Shown: one piece after another, positions 1-7,600 of the stretch
Position numbering within the stretch: the stretch's first letter is position 1
How the letters are laid out: every line of letters starts with the position of its first letter
Source: Halomonas sp.
GTDB taxonomy: Bacteria > Pseudomonadota > Gammaproteobacteria > Pseudomonadales > Halomonadaceae
Assembly (NCBI RefSeq): GCF_007692655.1
Contig: NZ_REBQ01000238.1
Span: 1-39,066 of the forward strand
Length of the DNA stretch: 39,066 bases
Direction of reading: 5' to 3'
The notes under the pieces: model-generated
The model's input: the letters and a program-made list of their open reading frames with translations, nothing else
What the model was told of the DNA's origin: nothing
The model's database searches: none
Position numbers and translations under genes: made by a program

Positions 1-54
1 GATTACAAAAACGAAGCCCATGGCTTTGGTGCTCAGTTGACCTATCGCTTTTAA
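1..54 (+). CDS. C-terminus of an outer-membrane beta-barrel protein (partial)
   Basis: The first 18 codons read in frame 1 give DYKNEAHGFGAQLTYRF and a TAA stop. Alternating hydrophobic and polar residues ending in a C-terminal Phe are the hallmark of the last strand of a Gram-negative outer-membrane barrel, the signal recognised by the Bam machinery. A strong terminator follows 25 bases later. The rest of the gene lies outside the window, so whether this is a general porin, a transporter or another barrel cannot be told. Confidence 0.6.
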   Translation, partial: DYKNEAHGFGAQLTYRF

Positions 55-78
55 GGTTTAGCGAGCTATTCCCCAATG

Positions 79-104
79 AAACCCGGCGCTCGCCGGGTTT
101 TTTA
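79..104 (+). terminator. Rho-independent terminator of the upstream barrel gene
   Basis: A perfect inverted repeat of about 9-10 bp (AAACCCGGCG at 79-88 against CGCCGGGTTT at 91-100) is followed by an uninterrupted T run to position 103. This separates the barrel gene from prfB. Confidence 0.9.
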
Positions 105-216
105 TTGTCTTTGTCAGGCCATTGGATGCGGGGCGTGTCGGCTTTCGTTACACTATGCGCTTTTCTGATCGAGACACCTCTGTACGGTCAGGCACAGACA
201 ACGCTAGGGCGATCCC

Positions 217-1315
217 ATGTTGGAAACCAACCCGATTCATAACCAGATTAAGGACCTGTCTGAGCGGACAGCTGTTCTTAGGGGGTATCTTTGACTACGC
301 CGAGAAGAAAGATCGGCTAGAAGAGGTCACCCGCGAGCTGGAAGACCCCAATGTTTGGAATGATCCAGACTACGCGCAGAAGTTAGGCAAAGAGCGCTCC
401 TCCCTCGAAGGCATCGTCGCCACCATTGATGATCTTGAGCAGGGGCTTGGCGATAGCAAAGACCTGCTTGAGCTGGCGGAAATGGAAGAGGATCAAGGCA
501 CGGTCGATGAAGTGTGCAAAGAGCTGGACAGCATGCAGGCCGCGCTTGAAAAGCTTGAGTTTCGGCGCATGTTTTCCGGGGATATGGATCCCAATAACGC
601 CTATCTGGATATCCAGTCCGGTTCCGGTGGCACCGAAGCCCAGGATTGGGCCAATATTTTACTGCGTATGTACCTACGCTGGGCGGAGAGCCACGGCTTC
701 AAAGCTGATATTACCGAGATCTCCGCTGGCGAAGTGGCGGGCATTAAATCGGCGACGGTGCACATTCAAGGCGACTACGCCTTTGGCTGGCTGCGCACCG
801 AGACCGGCGTGCACCGCTTAGTTCGCAAAAGCCCATTTGACTCGGGTGGCCGTCGCCATACCTCCTTTGCATCGGTGTTTTTATCGCCGGAGATCGACGA
901 TAGCTTCGAGGTGGAGATCAATCCTTCAGATCTGCGCGTTGATACCTACCGTTCGAGTGGCGCAGGTGGCCAGCACGTTAACACCACCGATTCAGCGGTG
1001 CGCATCACCCACGAGCCCACCGGCATTGTGGTGGCCTGCCAAGGCCAGCGCAGTCAGCACGCTAACCGCGATTTTGCCATGAAGCAGCTGAAAGCACGGC
1101 TGTGGGAACACGAGATGCAAAAGCGCAATGCCGCCAAGCAGGAGGCCGAAGACTCCAAGGCGGATATTGGCTGGGGTAGCCAGATTCGCTCTTACGTGCT
1201 TGATGATCAACGTATCAAAGATTTGCGTACCAGCGTGCAATCCAGCAACTGCGATAAAGTGCTCGACGGGGATATTGACCAATTTATCGTCGCTAGCTTG
1301 AAGCAAGGTTTGTAA
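217..1315 (+). CDS. prfB: Peptide chain release factor 2, with programmed +1 frameshift
   Basis: RF2 releases finished peptides at UGA and UAA stop codons. The start is ATG 217, preceded by AGGG at 206-209. Twenty-five codons are read to CTT, then an in-frame TGA at 292-294; slipping one base forward to GAC at 293 continues to the stop at 1315. The joined protein has 365 residues, the same as E. coli RF2. The SPF stop-recognition motif is present, and the catalytic GGQ falls at residues 250-252, with Gln252 the known PrmC methylation site. Residue 246 is Ser, not the Thr peculiar to E. coli K-12. lysS follows 35 bases downstream, as in many gammaproteobacteria. A plain ORF call would wrongly start at 122 in the downstream frame. 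Confidence 0.97.
280..295 (+). promoter_or_regulatory. Programmed +1 frameshift site of prfB
   Basis: The sequence AGGGGGTATCTTTGAC holds all known elements: an internal Shine-Dalgarno-like AGGGGG (280-285), a three-base spacer, the slippery CTT codon and the poorly terminating TGA followed by C. It matches the E. coli site as I know it. Low RF2 makes the ribosome pause at TGA and slip by +1, giving autogenous control of RF2 level. Confidence 0.96.
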
Positions 1316-1350
1316 TCTTTTTAGCGTTTCAATATGAATTAAGGTGCTCC

Positions 1351-2862
1351 ATGGCTAACCAAGACGCGTCTTCTACAGAGAACGAAAACCACCTGATTGC
1401 CGAACGCCGTGCCAAGCTGGCCGCACGTCGCGAACTGGCCGCAGAGCAGGGGAAGAGTGCGTTTCCCAATGACTTTCGCCGTGACAGCTTGACTGTTGAA
1501 CTGCAAAACGCGTTCGGTGAGAAAGAAAAGGCCGAGCTTGAAGCGCTGGATCACCACGCCTCAGTGGCTGGCCGCGTGATGCGTCAACGCGGCCCATTTA
1601 TTGTGATTCAGGATGTGGCCGGTCAGATCCAGCTGTATGTGGATAAGAAAGGCCTGCCCGCCGAGGTGCTTGAAGACGTTAAAGGGTGGGATATTGGCGA
1701 CATCGTCGCCGCCCATGGCCCGGTGCATAAATCCGGCAAGGGTGATTTGTACGTGATGATGAAGGAGGCGCAGCTACTGACCAAGAGCCTGCGCCCGCTG
1801 CCGGATAAGTTCCATGGTCTGACGGACATGGAAGCCCGCTACCGTCAGCGCTACGTTGACCTGATTATGAACCCGCAGTCGCGCAAGGTGTTTGAAACCC
1901 GCGCCGCGGTGATCAGTTCCATGCGACGCTTCTTTGAGTCTCGCGGCTTTATGGAAGTAGAAACGCCGATGCTGCAGCCAATCCCTGGCGGCGCCGCAGC
2001 ACGGCCCTTCATCACACACCACAATGCGCTAGACATGGATATGTATCTGCGTATCGCCCCTGAGCTTTACCTTAAGCGCCTGGTGGTGGGTGGCTTTGAA
2101 AAAGTGTTTGAGATTAACCGCAATTTCCGTAACGAAGGGTTATCAACACGGCACAATCCAGAGTTCACCATGGTGGAGTTCTACTGGGCCTACGCGGATT
2201 ACCTTGACCTGCTCGATATGACCGAAGCAATGCTGCGCACGGCGGCGGAAGAGGTGCTGGGCAGTGCGGTTATTGAGTACCAAGGGGAGAGCTACGATTT
2301 TGGTAAGCCGTTTGCTCGCTTGACGCTGCGCCAGGCGATTCTTGATCACGGTGATGGCATTGCCGATCGTGACCTGGATTCGCTGGAAGCTGCCCGGGCC
2401 GCCGCTGAAAAACTTGGCATCAAGGTGAAAGAGAGTTGGGGCCTGGGCAAGGTACAAACAGAAATTTTTGAAGAGGTCGCCGAGCACAAACTCGACCAGC
2501 CGACCTTTATCACCGAGTATCCGGCGGAAGTCAGCCCCTTGGCGCGGCGTAATGATGCTAACCCTTTCGTTACCGATCGTTTTGAGTTCTTCGTCGGTGG
2601 GCGTGAAATTGCCAACGGCTTCTCGGAGCTTAATGACGCTGAGGATCAAGCGGAACGCTTCCGTGCCCAGTCAGAGGAAAAAGATGCTGGCGACCTGGAG
2701 GCGATGTATTACGACGCTGATTATATCCGCGCCTTGGAGTATGGCATGCCGCCAACCGCCGGTGAGGGGATTGGTATCGATCGTCTTGTGATGCTGTTCA
2801 CTGACAGTCCATCGATACGTGATGTACTGCTGTTCCCGGCGATGCGTCCCGAAGTGGACTAA
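1351..2862 (+). CDS. lysS: Lysyl-tRNA synthetase, class II
   Basis: Charges tRNA-Lys with lysine in the cytoplasm. At 503 residues it matches the usual 500-505 of bacterial class II LysRS. An N-terminal anticodon-binding OB fold (about 60-150; [11 protein letters not shown] start) precedes the catalytic core, with motif 1 around [16 protein letters not shown], motif 2 [19 protein letters not shown] and motif 3 [16 protein letters not shown] near the C-terminus. ATG 1351 is preceded by AAGG at 1341-1344. It lies 35 bases after prfB, and the pair probably forms one transcript. Confidence 0.97.
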   Translation: MANQDASSTENENHLIAERRAKLAARRELAAEQGKSAFPNDFRRDSLTVELQNAFGEKEKAELEALDHHASVAGRVMRQRGPFIVIQDVAGQIQLYVDKKGLPAEVLEDVKGWDIGDIVAAHGPVHKSGKGDLYVMMKEAQLLTKSLRPLPDKFHGLTDMEARYRQRYVDLIMNPQSRKVFETRAAVISSMRRFFESRGFMEVETPMLQPIPGGAAARPFITHHNALDMDMYLRIAPELYLKRLVVGGFEKVFEINRNFRNEGLSTRHNPEFTMVEFYWAYADYLDLLDMTEAMLRTAAEEVLGSAVIEYQGESYDFGKPFARLTLRQAILDHGDGIADRDLDSLEAARAAAEKLGIKVKESWGLGKVQTEIFEEVAEHKLDQPTFITEYPAEVSPLARRNDANPFVTDRFEFFVGGREIANGFSELNDAEDQAERFRAQSEEKDAGDLEAMYYDADYIRALEYGMPPTAGEGIGIDRLVMLFTDSPSIRDVLLFPAMRPEVD

Positions 2863-2892
2863 ACCTTACGATTGCGGATGAAAAGTTGGTAA

Positions 2893-2910
2893 GGGCGCGT
2901 TATAGCGCCC
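2893..2910 (+). terminator. Hairpin between lysS and the next gene; weak terminator candidate
   Basis: GGGCGC (2893-2898) and GCGCCC (2905-2910) form a perfect 6-bp stem around a GTTATA loop. There is no T run after it, so it may be a weak terminator, an mRNA-processing structure or incidental. Confidence 0.3.
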
Positions 2911-2945
2911 ATAATGATCAACGTTTCGACGGCGAGGAGAATCCC

Positions 2946-3332
2946 ATGAAACTGCTTAACCGCTCCGCACTGAGCGTCAGGCCGACCCAGCCCTTTGTGG
3001 ACTGGATCAACGCGCTCGAACCCACCATGGGAGACGACGACCTGACCCTGGATGACGTCGAGCGCGAAAGTACCATTTATCTGATTCCTGAAATGGATAC
3101 CCCGGAAGCGCTGGAAACGTTTGTGCGTGACCGCTGCGTAGAAATTCTCGAAACTGAACTGCGCGCGTGGGAAGAGGACGAGCGTCAGTGGCCGGATAAG
3201 GTCGATTGGGCACTGTTTCAAGAATTTGTCCGTGTAGAACACAGCTACCTCGCGATTGATCTGGACGACGAAACACCACTGGAAATCTCCGAAGTCGATG
3301 ATTCGTTACTTCTCGACAGCGAGCAGGATTAG
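2946..3332 (+). CDS. Small acidic conserved-looking protein of unknown function
   Basis: I do not recognise a named family. The start is ATG 2946, chosen because GAGGAGA at 2934-2940 gives a near-ideal ribosome-binding site; an upstream in-frame start at 2886 lacks one. The 128-residue product has no signal peptide or membrane segment. By hand count it has 36 Asp/Glu against about 10 Lys/Arg. The C-terminal third is especially acidic and ends in LLLDSEQD. Predicted helices around residues 50-75 are rich in Trp, Glu and Arg. It probably folds as a soluble cytoplasmic protein. Its position after lysS suggests co-transcription through a weak hairpin, but no functional link follows from that. Confidence 0.8.
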   Translation: MKLLNRSALSVRPTQPFVDWINALEPTMGDDDLTLDDVERESTIYLIPEMDTPEALETFVRDRCVEILETELRAWEEDERQWPDKVDWALFQEFVRVEHSYLAIDLDDETPLEISEVDDSLLLDSEQD

Positions 3333-3399
3333 CGTGCTAATATTTTAAGCAGGCTCAGTGTTGGCTGCGCGGCTGCCTGATGATAGCGGCGTAGCGCAA

Positions 3400-3433
3400 A
3401 ATGAAACCGGCTTAGGCCGGTTTCATTGTTTTT
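3400..3433 (+). terminator. Strong Rho-independent terminator
   Basis: A perfect 12-bp inverted repeat (AATGAAACCGGC at 3400-3411, GCCGGTTTCATT at 3416-3427) with a TTAG loop is followed by GTTTTT. It ends the prfB-lysS-unknown transcript before the MFS gene. Confidence 0.88.
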
Positions 3434-3502
3434 AACTGTTTAGTTTTTAACTGCTTCGTTTGAGTCGTTTCATTTAGGAACTTGCCTCTTAGGAAATTTG
3501 CC

Positions 3503-4906
3503 ATGCGACTGTTTGAAACCCGTCCAGGGGACGATGGTTTGCCAGGTCCTGAGCGCGCGCTGGCCGTCCTGGCACTGGTGACCGGTACCTTGATGGCGGT
3601 GGTCGACACCACGATGATTAATCTGGCGCTGCCCACCATTGCTGCCGACTTGGATATACCTGCTTCCCGAGCGGTGTGGATCACCAATTTGTTCCAGGTG
3701 GTCTGCGCTGCCTTTTTGCTCGTTTTTGCAGGGATCAGCGAATTAGTCACCCGGCGCCGGCTCTATCTATTTGGGCTAGGCCTTTTTGTCCTGGCGTCGC
3801 TGGGAGCAGCCTGGTCACGCAATCTGGAAACACTGCTCGTGTTCCGTGCTTTGCAGGGGCTTGGGGCGGCTGCGACGCTGTCGATTGGCCCGTCCCTTTA
3901 TCGGGCTATTTTTCCGTCCCGTCTGCTAGGTAGCGCCCTGGGGCTGAGCGCCTTGGTGGTGGCTGGTGGCTATGCGGCAGGCCCTACGCTAAGTGGTGTC
4001 ATCCTCTCTTTTGCTGACTGGCCCTGGCTGTTTGCCTTGCAGGTACCCTTAGGCGTTTGTTCATTTCTGCTCGCCAAGCGGGCGCTCCCCAAGGAGTTGC
4101 CACGCCAAGGCAGCTTTGACATCGCGGGAGCCCTGCTTTCCATGGTCATGCTGGCTAGCTTCTTTATTGCCATGGACGCTGTGAGCCACGCGGCCCCGGT
4201 TTGGCAAAGCGGCGGCTGGGCGCTGTTGGCGGTGCTGAGCTGTATCGGATTTGTTCACCGCCAGCGGCGGGCGCCTTATCCGCTGTTGCCGCTTAGTGTC
4301 TTTGCTGAAAAGCGTTTTACTCTAGCGGTGTCGGCCTCTGGACTTGCATTTATTGGCCAAGGACTTACCTTTGTGGCGCTGTCATTTTTCTACCAGGAAC
4401 AGATGGGGTTTTCACCGCTTGAGACTGCCTGGCTGTTCACCCCTTGGCCACTTGCTATTATGCTGGTTGGGCCGGTCGCTGGACGATTGGCCGACCGTAT
4501 TAACCCCAGCGTGCTATCCAGCACAGGACTAGGGCTGCTAATTATTGGTTTGATTGCACTGGCGCTGGTGGATGAGTCCACCGGCGTTGCGGGAAGTCTT
4601 TGGCGGACTGCGCTATGCGGGATCGGCTTTGGGCTTTTCCAGCCCCCAAACAATCGTGAAATGATGGGCAGCCTGCCACCAGAGCGTAGCTCGAACGTCT
4701 CTGGAGTAATGAGTACCACACGCACGGTAGGGCAATCGTTTGGGGTCGCCCTGGTGGGGGCTGCGCTGGCGCTGGGTTGGCCCGTGCAAGTGACGCTCTG
4801 GCTGGGCGCGGCAACGACACTGTTGGCGTTATTGGCCAGCGTGGCGCGTATGCCAATGGCGCGGCGCGCTTTACACGCCCGCAGGGCATCGTCTGCGAAG
4901 CAGTAA
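3503..4906 (+). CDS. MFS multidrug efflux transporter, DHA2 (14-TM, EmrB/QacA-like) type
   Basis: Predicted proton-coupled exporter in the inner membrane. The start is ATG 3503 with AGGA at 3491-3494; an upstream in-frame TTG at 3482 has no ribosome-binding site. The 467-residue product is very hydrophobic, with about 14 membrane segments. TM1 carries VDTTMINLALPTIAADL, the DHA2-type signature with a membrane Asp. A motif C-like antiporter stretch, GGYAAGPTLSGVILS, follows around residue 155, and RALQGLGAAA precedes it. DHA2 proteins export lipophilic cations, antibiotics or dyes. There is no adjacent membrane-fusion protein or regulator, so it probably acts alone. The substrate cannot be inferred. 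Confidence 0.88.
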   Translation: MRLFETRPGDDGLPGPERALAVLALVTGTLMAVVDTTMINLALPTIAADLDIPASRAVWITNLFQVVCAAFLLVFAGISELVTRRRLYLFGLGLFVLASLGAAWSRNLETLLVFRALQGLGAAATLSIGPSLYRAIFPSRLLGSALGLSALVVAGGYAAGPTLSGVILSFADWPWLFALQVPLGVCSFLLAKRALPKELPRQGSFDIAGALLSMVMLASFFIAMDAVSHAAPVWQSGGWALLAVLSCIGFVHRQRRAPYPLLPLSVFAEKRFTLAVSASGLAFIGQGLTFVALSFFYQEQMGFSPLETAWLFTPWPLAIMLVGPVAGRLADRINPSVLSSTGLGLLIIGLIALALVDESTGVAGSLWRTALCGIGFGLFQPPNNREMMGSLPPERSSNVSGVMSTTRTVGQSFGVALVGAALALGWPVQVTLWLGAATTLLALLASVARMPMARRALHARRASSAKQ

Positions 4907-4947
4907 GCGCGTACAATAAAGTGGTTTCTTACCTCAAGGAGAACCCC

Positions 4948-5256
4948 ATGACACTGCAGACACAGATTGAGCAGAAGTTAGCGGCATTAGCGCCCGACGT
5001 GCTGCAGGTTGAAAATGAAAGTCATATGCACAGTGTGCCCGCGAACTCTGAGACTCACTTCAAAGTTACCCTGGTCAGTGACGTCTTTGATGGCATGATG
5101 CCGGTGAAGCGTCATCAGCAAATCTATGCGCTACTAGCAGACGAACTCTCCGGGCCGGTTCATGCCCTGGCACTGCATCTTTATACCGCCAGCGAGTGGC
5201 AGGCACGCGGCGGAGAGCGGCCTGATTCGCCCAACTGTCGCGGCGGCGTAAAGTGA
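4948..5256 (+). CDS. bolA: BolA family protein
   Basis: BolA proteins bind monothiol glutaredoxins to share a [2Fe-2S] cluster, and E. coli BolA also acts as a transcription regulator of morphology and biofilm. ATG 4948 has AAGGAG at 4936-4941. The product has 102 residues, close to E. coli BolA (105). The family core is clear: the strand around THFKVTLVSDVFDGM, then the positively charged RHQQIYALLADEL helix and VHALALHLYTASEW. The stop overlaps the GTG of the next gene by 4 bp, implying translational coupling. The C-terminal tail RPDSPNCRGG is typical of gammaproteobacterial BolA. Confidence 0.93.
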   Translation: MTLQTQIEQKLAALAPDVLQVENESHMHSVPANSETHFKVTLVSDVFDGMMPVKRHQQIYALLADELSGPVHALALHLYTASEWQARGGERPDSPNCRGGVK

Positions 5257-6098
5257 CACAGGAAGTTATCCGGCGGCACTATCTGGAGGCCATGGGCATT
5301 ACTGCCTGGGCCTCCCGGTATCAGTTGCCCAACGCCTTGCCTACAGAAGCTTGTGAATGGGAAGAGTCCAAACCAGACGCAACGCCCCCCCGTGAGCGGC
5401 TGCAGGCATTGCTGGACGATGCCCCTGCTCCTCGGCGTAAAGAGGCTGAACCGCCGTCAGGTGAGGTGATTGCCTCACCCTCTGCAGTGCGCGCGCTGCT
5501 TGTGAATGAAAAGCAGGGGGCAGACAAACAGGACGGCGGGAAGACCAGCCAAGCCACACTGGCGAACGACCCGCCTGATATTTCCCAGGCGACTGAAGCG
5601 AAGCCGTCCAAACCGCTGACATTTTCACTTTCCTGCCTGTGTATTGATGGCCGCTGGCTAATCATGCAGGCGGGTGAAATGTCTTCGCTAGAGCAGCAGC
5701 TGTTGGCCAATCTTCTACAGGCAGCGGGCATCCAGCAGGAAAGAGTGTCTGAGGTAGCAAGGTTTACCTGGCCACCCATGGTTAACGCCTTTGCCGTGGA
5801 AGATCCGCTTGAGGAAGCTCGTGAAGGTGTGGCGGCATTTATCGCCGGTAGTATGAGTCGGCAAGGCTGGCAGCTAGAGCAACTGCTTTGGTGGGGCGAA
5901 TTGGGTGCTGAACAGGCACCGTTGGATCGTATTTTGAATGTATCAGAAGCGTACAGTCAAACACTCTTACTCCCCGTATGGCAGGGGCCAGCGCTTGCTT
6001 CATTACTGAAGGGTGTGAGTAGTAAGCGCAACCTCTGGCCCTCGCTGCAAGCGTTAGGGCAGCAGTGGGCGGCTAACGGGGCAGCCGACGCTAGGTAG
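5253..6098 (+). CDS. holD: Long DNA polymerase III psi (HolD)-like subunit
   Basis: The psi subunit links the DnaX clamp-loader to chi and SSB. The 281-residue product starts at GTG 5253, overlapping bolA by 4 bp. The N-terminus (YLEAMGITAW at 10-19) resembles the clamp-loader-binding peptide of E. coli psi (LGITQW). After a low-complexity, Ala/Glu/Pro-rich linker (about 38-120), residues 130-175 (RWLIMQAGEM, LLANLLQAAG) resemble the psi core, and the rest forms a larger C-terminal domain. E. coli psi has only 137 residues, but from memory Pseudomonas has a similarly long, divergent psi beside rimI. The rimI neighbour, as in E. coli holD-rimI, is the strongest support. The similarity is weak and judged by eye. 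Confidence 0.68.
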   Translation: MTQEVIRRHYLEAMGITAWASRYQLPNALPTEACEWEESKPDATPPRERLQALLDDAPAPRRKEAEPPSGEVIASPSAVRALLVNEKQGADKQDGGKTSQATLANDPPDISQATEAKPSKPLTFSLSCLCIDGRWLIMQAGEMSSLEQQLLANLLQAAGIQQERVSEVARFTWPPMVNAFAVEDPLEEAREGVAAFIAGSMSRQGWQLEQLLWWGELGAEQAPLDRILNVSEAYSQTLLLPVWQGPALASLLKGVSSKRNLWPSLQALGQQWAANGAADAR

Positions 6099-6104
6099 AC
6101 AGCA

Positions 6105-6563
6105 ATGATCACAGAACTCAACGTTGAACACCTTGGTCTTTTGATTGGTCTGGAGCGTCAGGTGCAAAGCGGCACCTCCGACTCGCAAATGCTTGAAGCG
6201 CTGGGCAGCCAGGATACTTGCGTGCTGGGTTGGTGGCAGGATGACCAACTGCAGGGTTACGCCATCGTGGTACGCCTGCCGTTTGAGGCGGAGCTGCAAG
6301 CAATAGGGATTGTCCCCGAACGGCGTCGCAGCGGCGCGGGCTTAGCGTTAATGGAGGCGGTGTTTGCAAGGGCGCAAGGCTGGTCCAGTGAACGACTGCT
6401 ACTGGAAGTGCGGGTGGGCAATGTAAATGCTATCCGACTCTATCAGCGCAATGGGTTTAGCGAAGATGGACGTCGGAAAGGCTACTATCCCGCTCAGCGC
6501 TGCCCGACGTCACAAGGTGCCGCCGGGCGGGAGGATGCGTTGCTGATGTCGCGGATGGTTTAG
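6105..6563 (+). CDS. rimI: Ribosomal protein S18-alanine N-acetyltransferase (GNAT)
   Basis: RimI acetylates the N-terminal Ala of ribosomal protein S18 using acetyl-CoA. The 152-residue product has the GNAT core: the acetyl-CoA loop IGIVPERRRSGAGLALM (about 67-83; R-R-S-G-A-G pyrophosphate contact), the strand LLLEVRVGNVNAIRLYQRNGF and the RimI-like GRRKGYYP end. The C-terminal RimI region (REDALLMSRMV) corresponds to the usual ...EDALVM ending. ATG 6105 is 6 bases after the holD-like stop. The N-terminal part is somewhat divergent from E. coli RimI. Confidence 0.88.
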   Translation: MITELNVEHLGLLIGLERQVQSGTSDSQMLEALGSQDTCVLGWWQDDQLQGYAIVVRLPFEAELQAIGIVPERRRSGAGLALMEAVFARAQGWSSERLLLEVRVGNVNAIRLYQRNGFSEDGRRKGYYPAQRCPTSQGAAGREDALLMSRMV

Positions 6564-6577
6564 GCTGGCGCAGCCCG

Positions 6578-6772
6578 TTACGACGCGCTAGAGGTTTCTA
6601 GGCTATCGAATTTGCTGAGCAGTCCATTGAGGCGGCGCTCCCACTCTTCACGCTCCTCTTTAAGCTTCGTATTTTCACCACGCAGCTCTTCATTTTCTAA
6701 CTTCATCATTTCCAATGCATCAACGGTGTCAGTGACCTTCTGCTCCAACTGATTAAATAGTTCTAGGCTCAT
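6578..6772 (-). CDS. zapB: Cell division protein ZapB
   Basis: ZapB is a small coiled-coil protein that joins the Z ring through ZapA and links it to the chromosome terminus. The start at 6772 gives MSLELFNQLEQKV, matching the MSLEVFEKLEAKV start of E. coli ZapB, and has GGAG about 8 bases upstream; a longer reading from 6835 adds an unrelated hydrophobic stretch. The 64 residues are almost all one coiled coil with a heptad of Leu/Val/Met (VDALEMMKLENEELRGEN). It is slightly shorter than E. coli ZapB (81). It converges with rimI across 14 bases. Confidence 0.88.
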   Translation of the reverse strand: MSLELFNQLEQKVTDTVDALEMMKLENEELRGENTKLKEEREEWERRLNGLLSKFDSLETSSAS

Positions 6773-6889
6773 GCATAAACTCCAAAGGGTGAAAAGAACG
6801 AGATAGCTACCAAAAAACAAGCGCAAAGCTTGCAAGTAGGGACGAATGAGGCGAGCGTAACGCCACTGCCGCGTGGCGGCAAGCGCTGT

Positions 6890-7510
6890 TTAAGGCTGTC
6901 GGCGTTGATAAAGCCTTGCAGTGCTCTCGCCGGCCTGGGTTTCACGATGCAGCAGCCAATTGGCGGGCACGTCAGGTACCAGTGTGGTCTCGGTTTCTAG
7001 GTAAATCATTGCCTCTTCGGTTAGCCAGCCGTCGTTCTCTAGCGTCGCGCAGCAGGGCGCTGCCAGCTGCTGATGAAAGGGGGGATCGAGAAATATCAGC
7101 GCATACGCTGTTGCCGGGCGTGTCAGGTAAGCTTGAACATCGTTAATATGCACCTCGCTTGAGGTAATATTAAGCGTTGCCAAATTTGCTGATAGTTGTG
7201 CTGCCACTCGGCGATCGCGTTCAACAAAATCGACACGCGCAGCACCGCGGGATAATGCCTCAATACCCAGTGCGCCGGTGCCGGCAAACAAGTCCAGCAC
7301 TTGCTGGCCGTAAAGCTGTTGCCCTAGCCAGTTGAACAGCGTTTCACGTACGCGATCTGGGGTGGGGCGCAAGCCGGGGCTATCCAATACGGGCAGCTGA
7401 CGGCGGCGGAACTCACCGCCGATAATGCGCAGTTTGCCGGGTTGTTTAGTCACCCGCTGAGCAGTTGTTCGGCGAGAAGCAGATGGTCGAGGGGGGCGTT
7501 GTCGTGTCAT
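6890..7510 (-). CDS. rsmD: 16S rRNA (guanine966-N2)-methyltransferase
   Basis: Methylates G966 of 16S rRNA with S-adenosylmethionine during 30S assembly. From ATG at 7510 the product has 206 residues (E. coli 198). Diagnostic segments are LRIIGGEFRRRQLPV, GLRPTPDRVRETLFNWL, the SAM loop VLDLFAGTGALGIEALSRGA and the catalytic LDPPF. An upstream in-frame TTG at 7540 would add ten residues; neither start has a good ribosome-binding site, and the ATG is preferred. The gene is divergent from ftsY, as in E. coli. Confidence 0.94.
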   Translation of the reverse strand: MTRQRPPRPSASRRTTAQRVTKQPGKLRIIGGEFRRRQLPVLDSPGLRPTPDRVRETLFNWLGQQLYGQQVLDLFAGTGALGIEALSRGAARVDFVERDRRVAAQLSANLATLNITSSEVHINDVQAYLTRPATAYALIFLDPPFHQQLAAPCCATLENDGWLTEEAMIYLETETTLVPDVPANWLLHRETQAGESTARLYQRRQP

Positions 7511-7600
7511 GGAGCGGATTGTAGCGGGCTGCTTATCCAAAGTCTTGGGTTACGGTGTTAGCATAACCTTAATGTTCACTATTTATGTCGGATAACACTC

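Noticed and set aside
122..216. Upstream extension of prfB in the downstream frame
   Set aside because: It bypasses the frameshift, has no ribosome-binding site, and its residues do not resemble RF2; the true N-terminus is in another frame from 217.
2143..2649. 168-residue open frame on the minus strand inside lysS
   Set aside because: Antisense to conserved class II synthetase sequence, with no ribosome-binding site or family resemblance; a shadow of codon bias.
6563..6575. GGCTG/CAGCC hairpin between rimI and zapB as a terminator
   Set aside because: Five-base stem with no T run on either strand.
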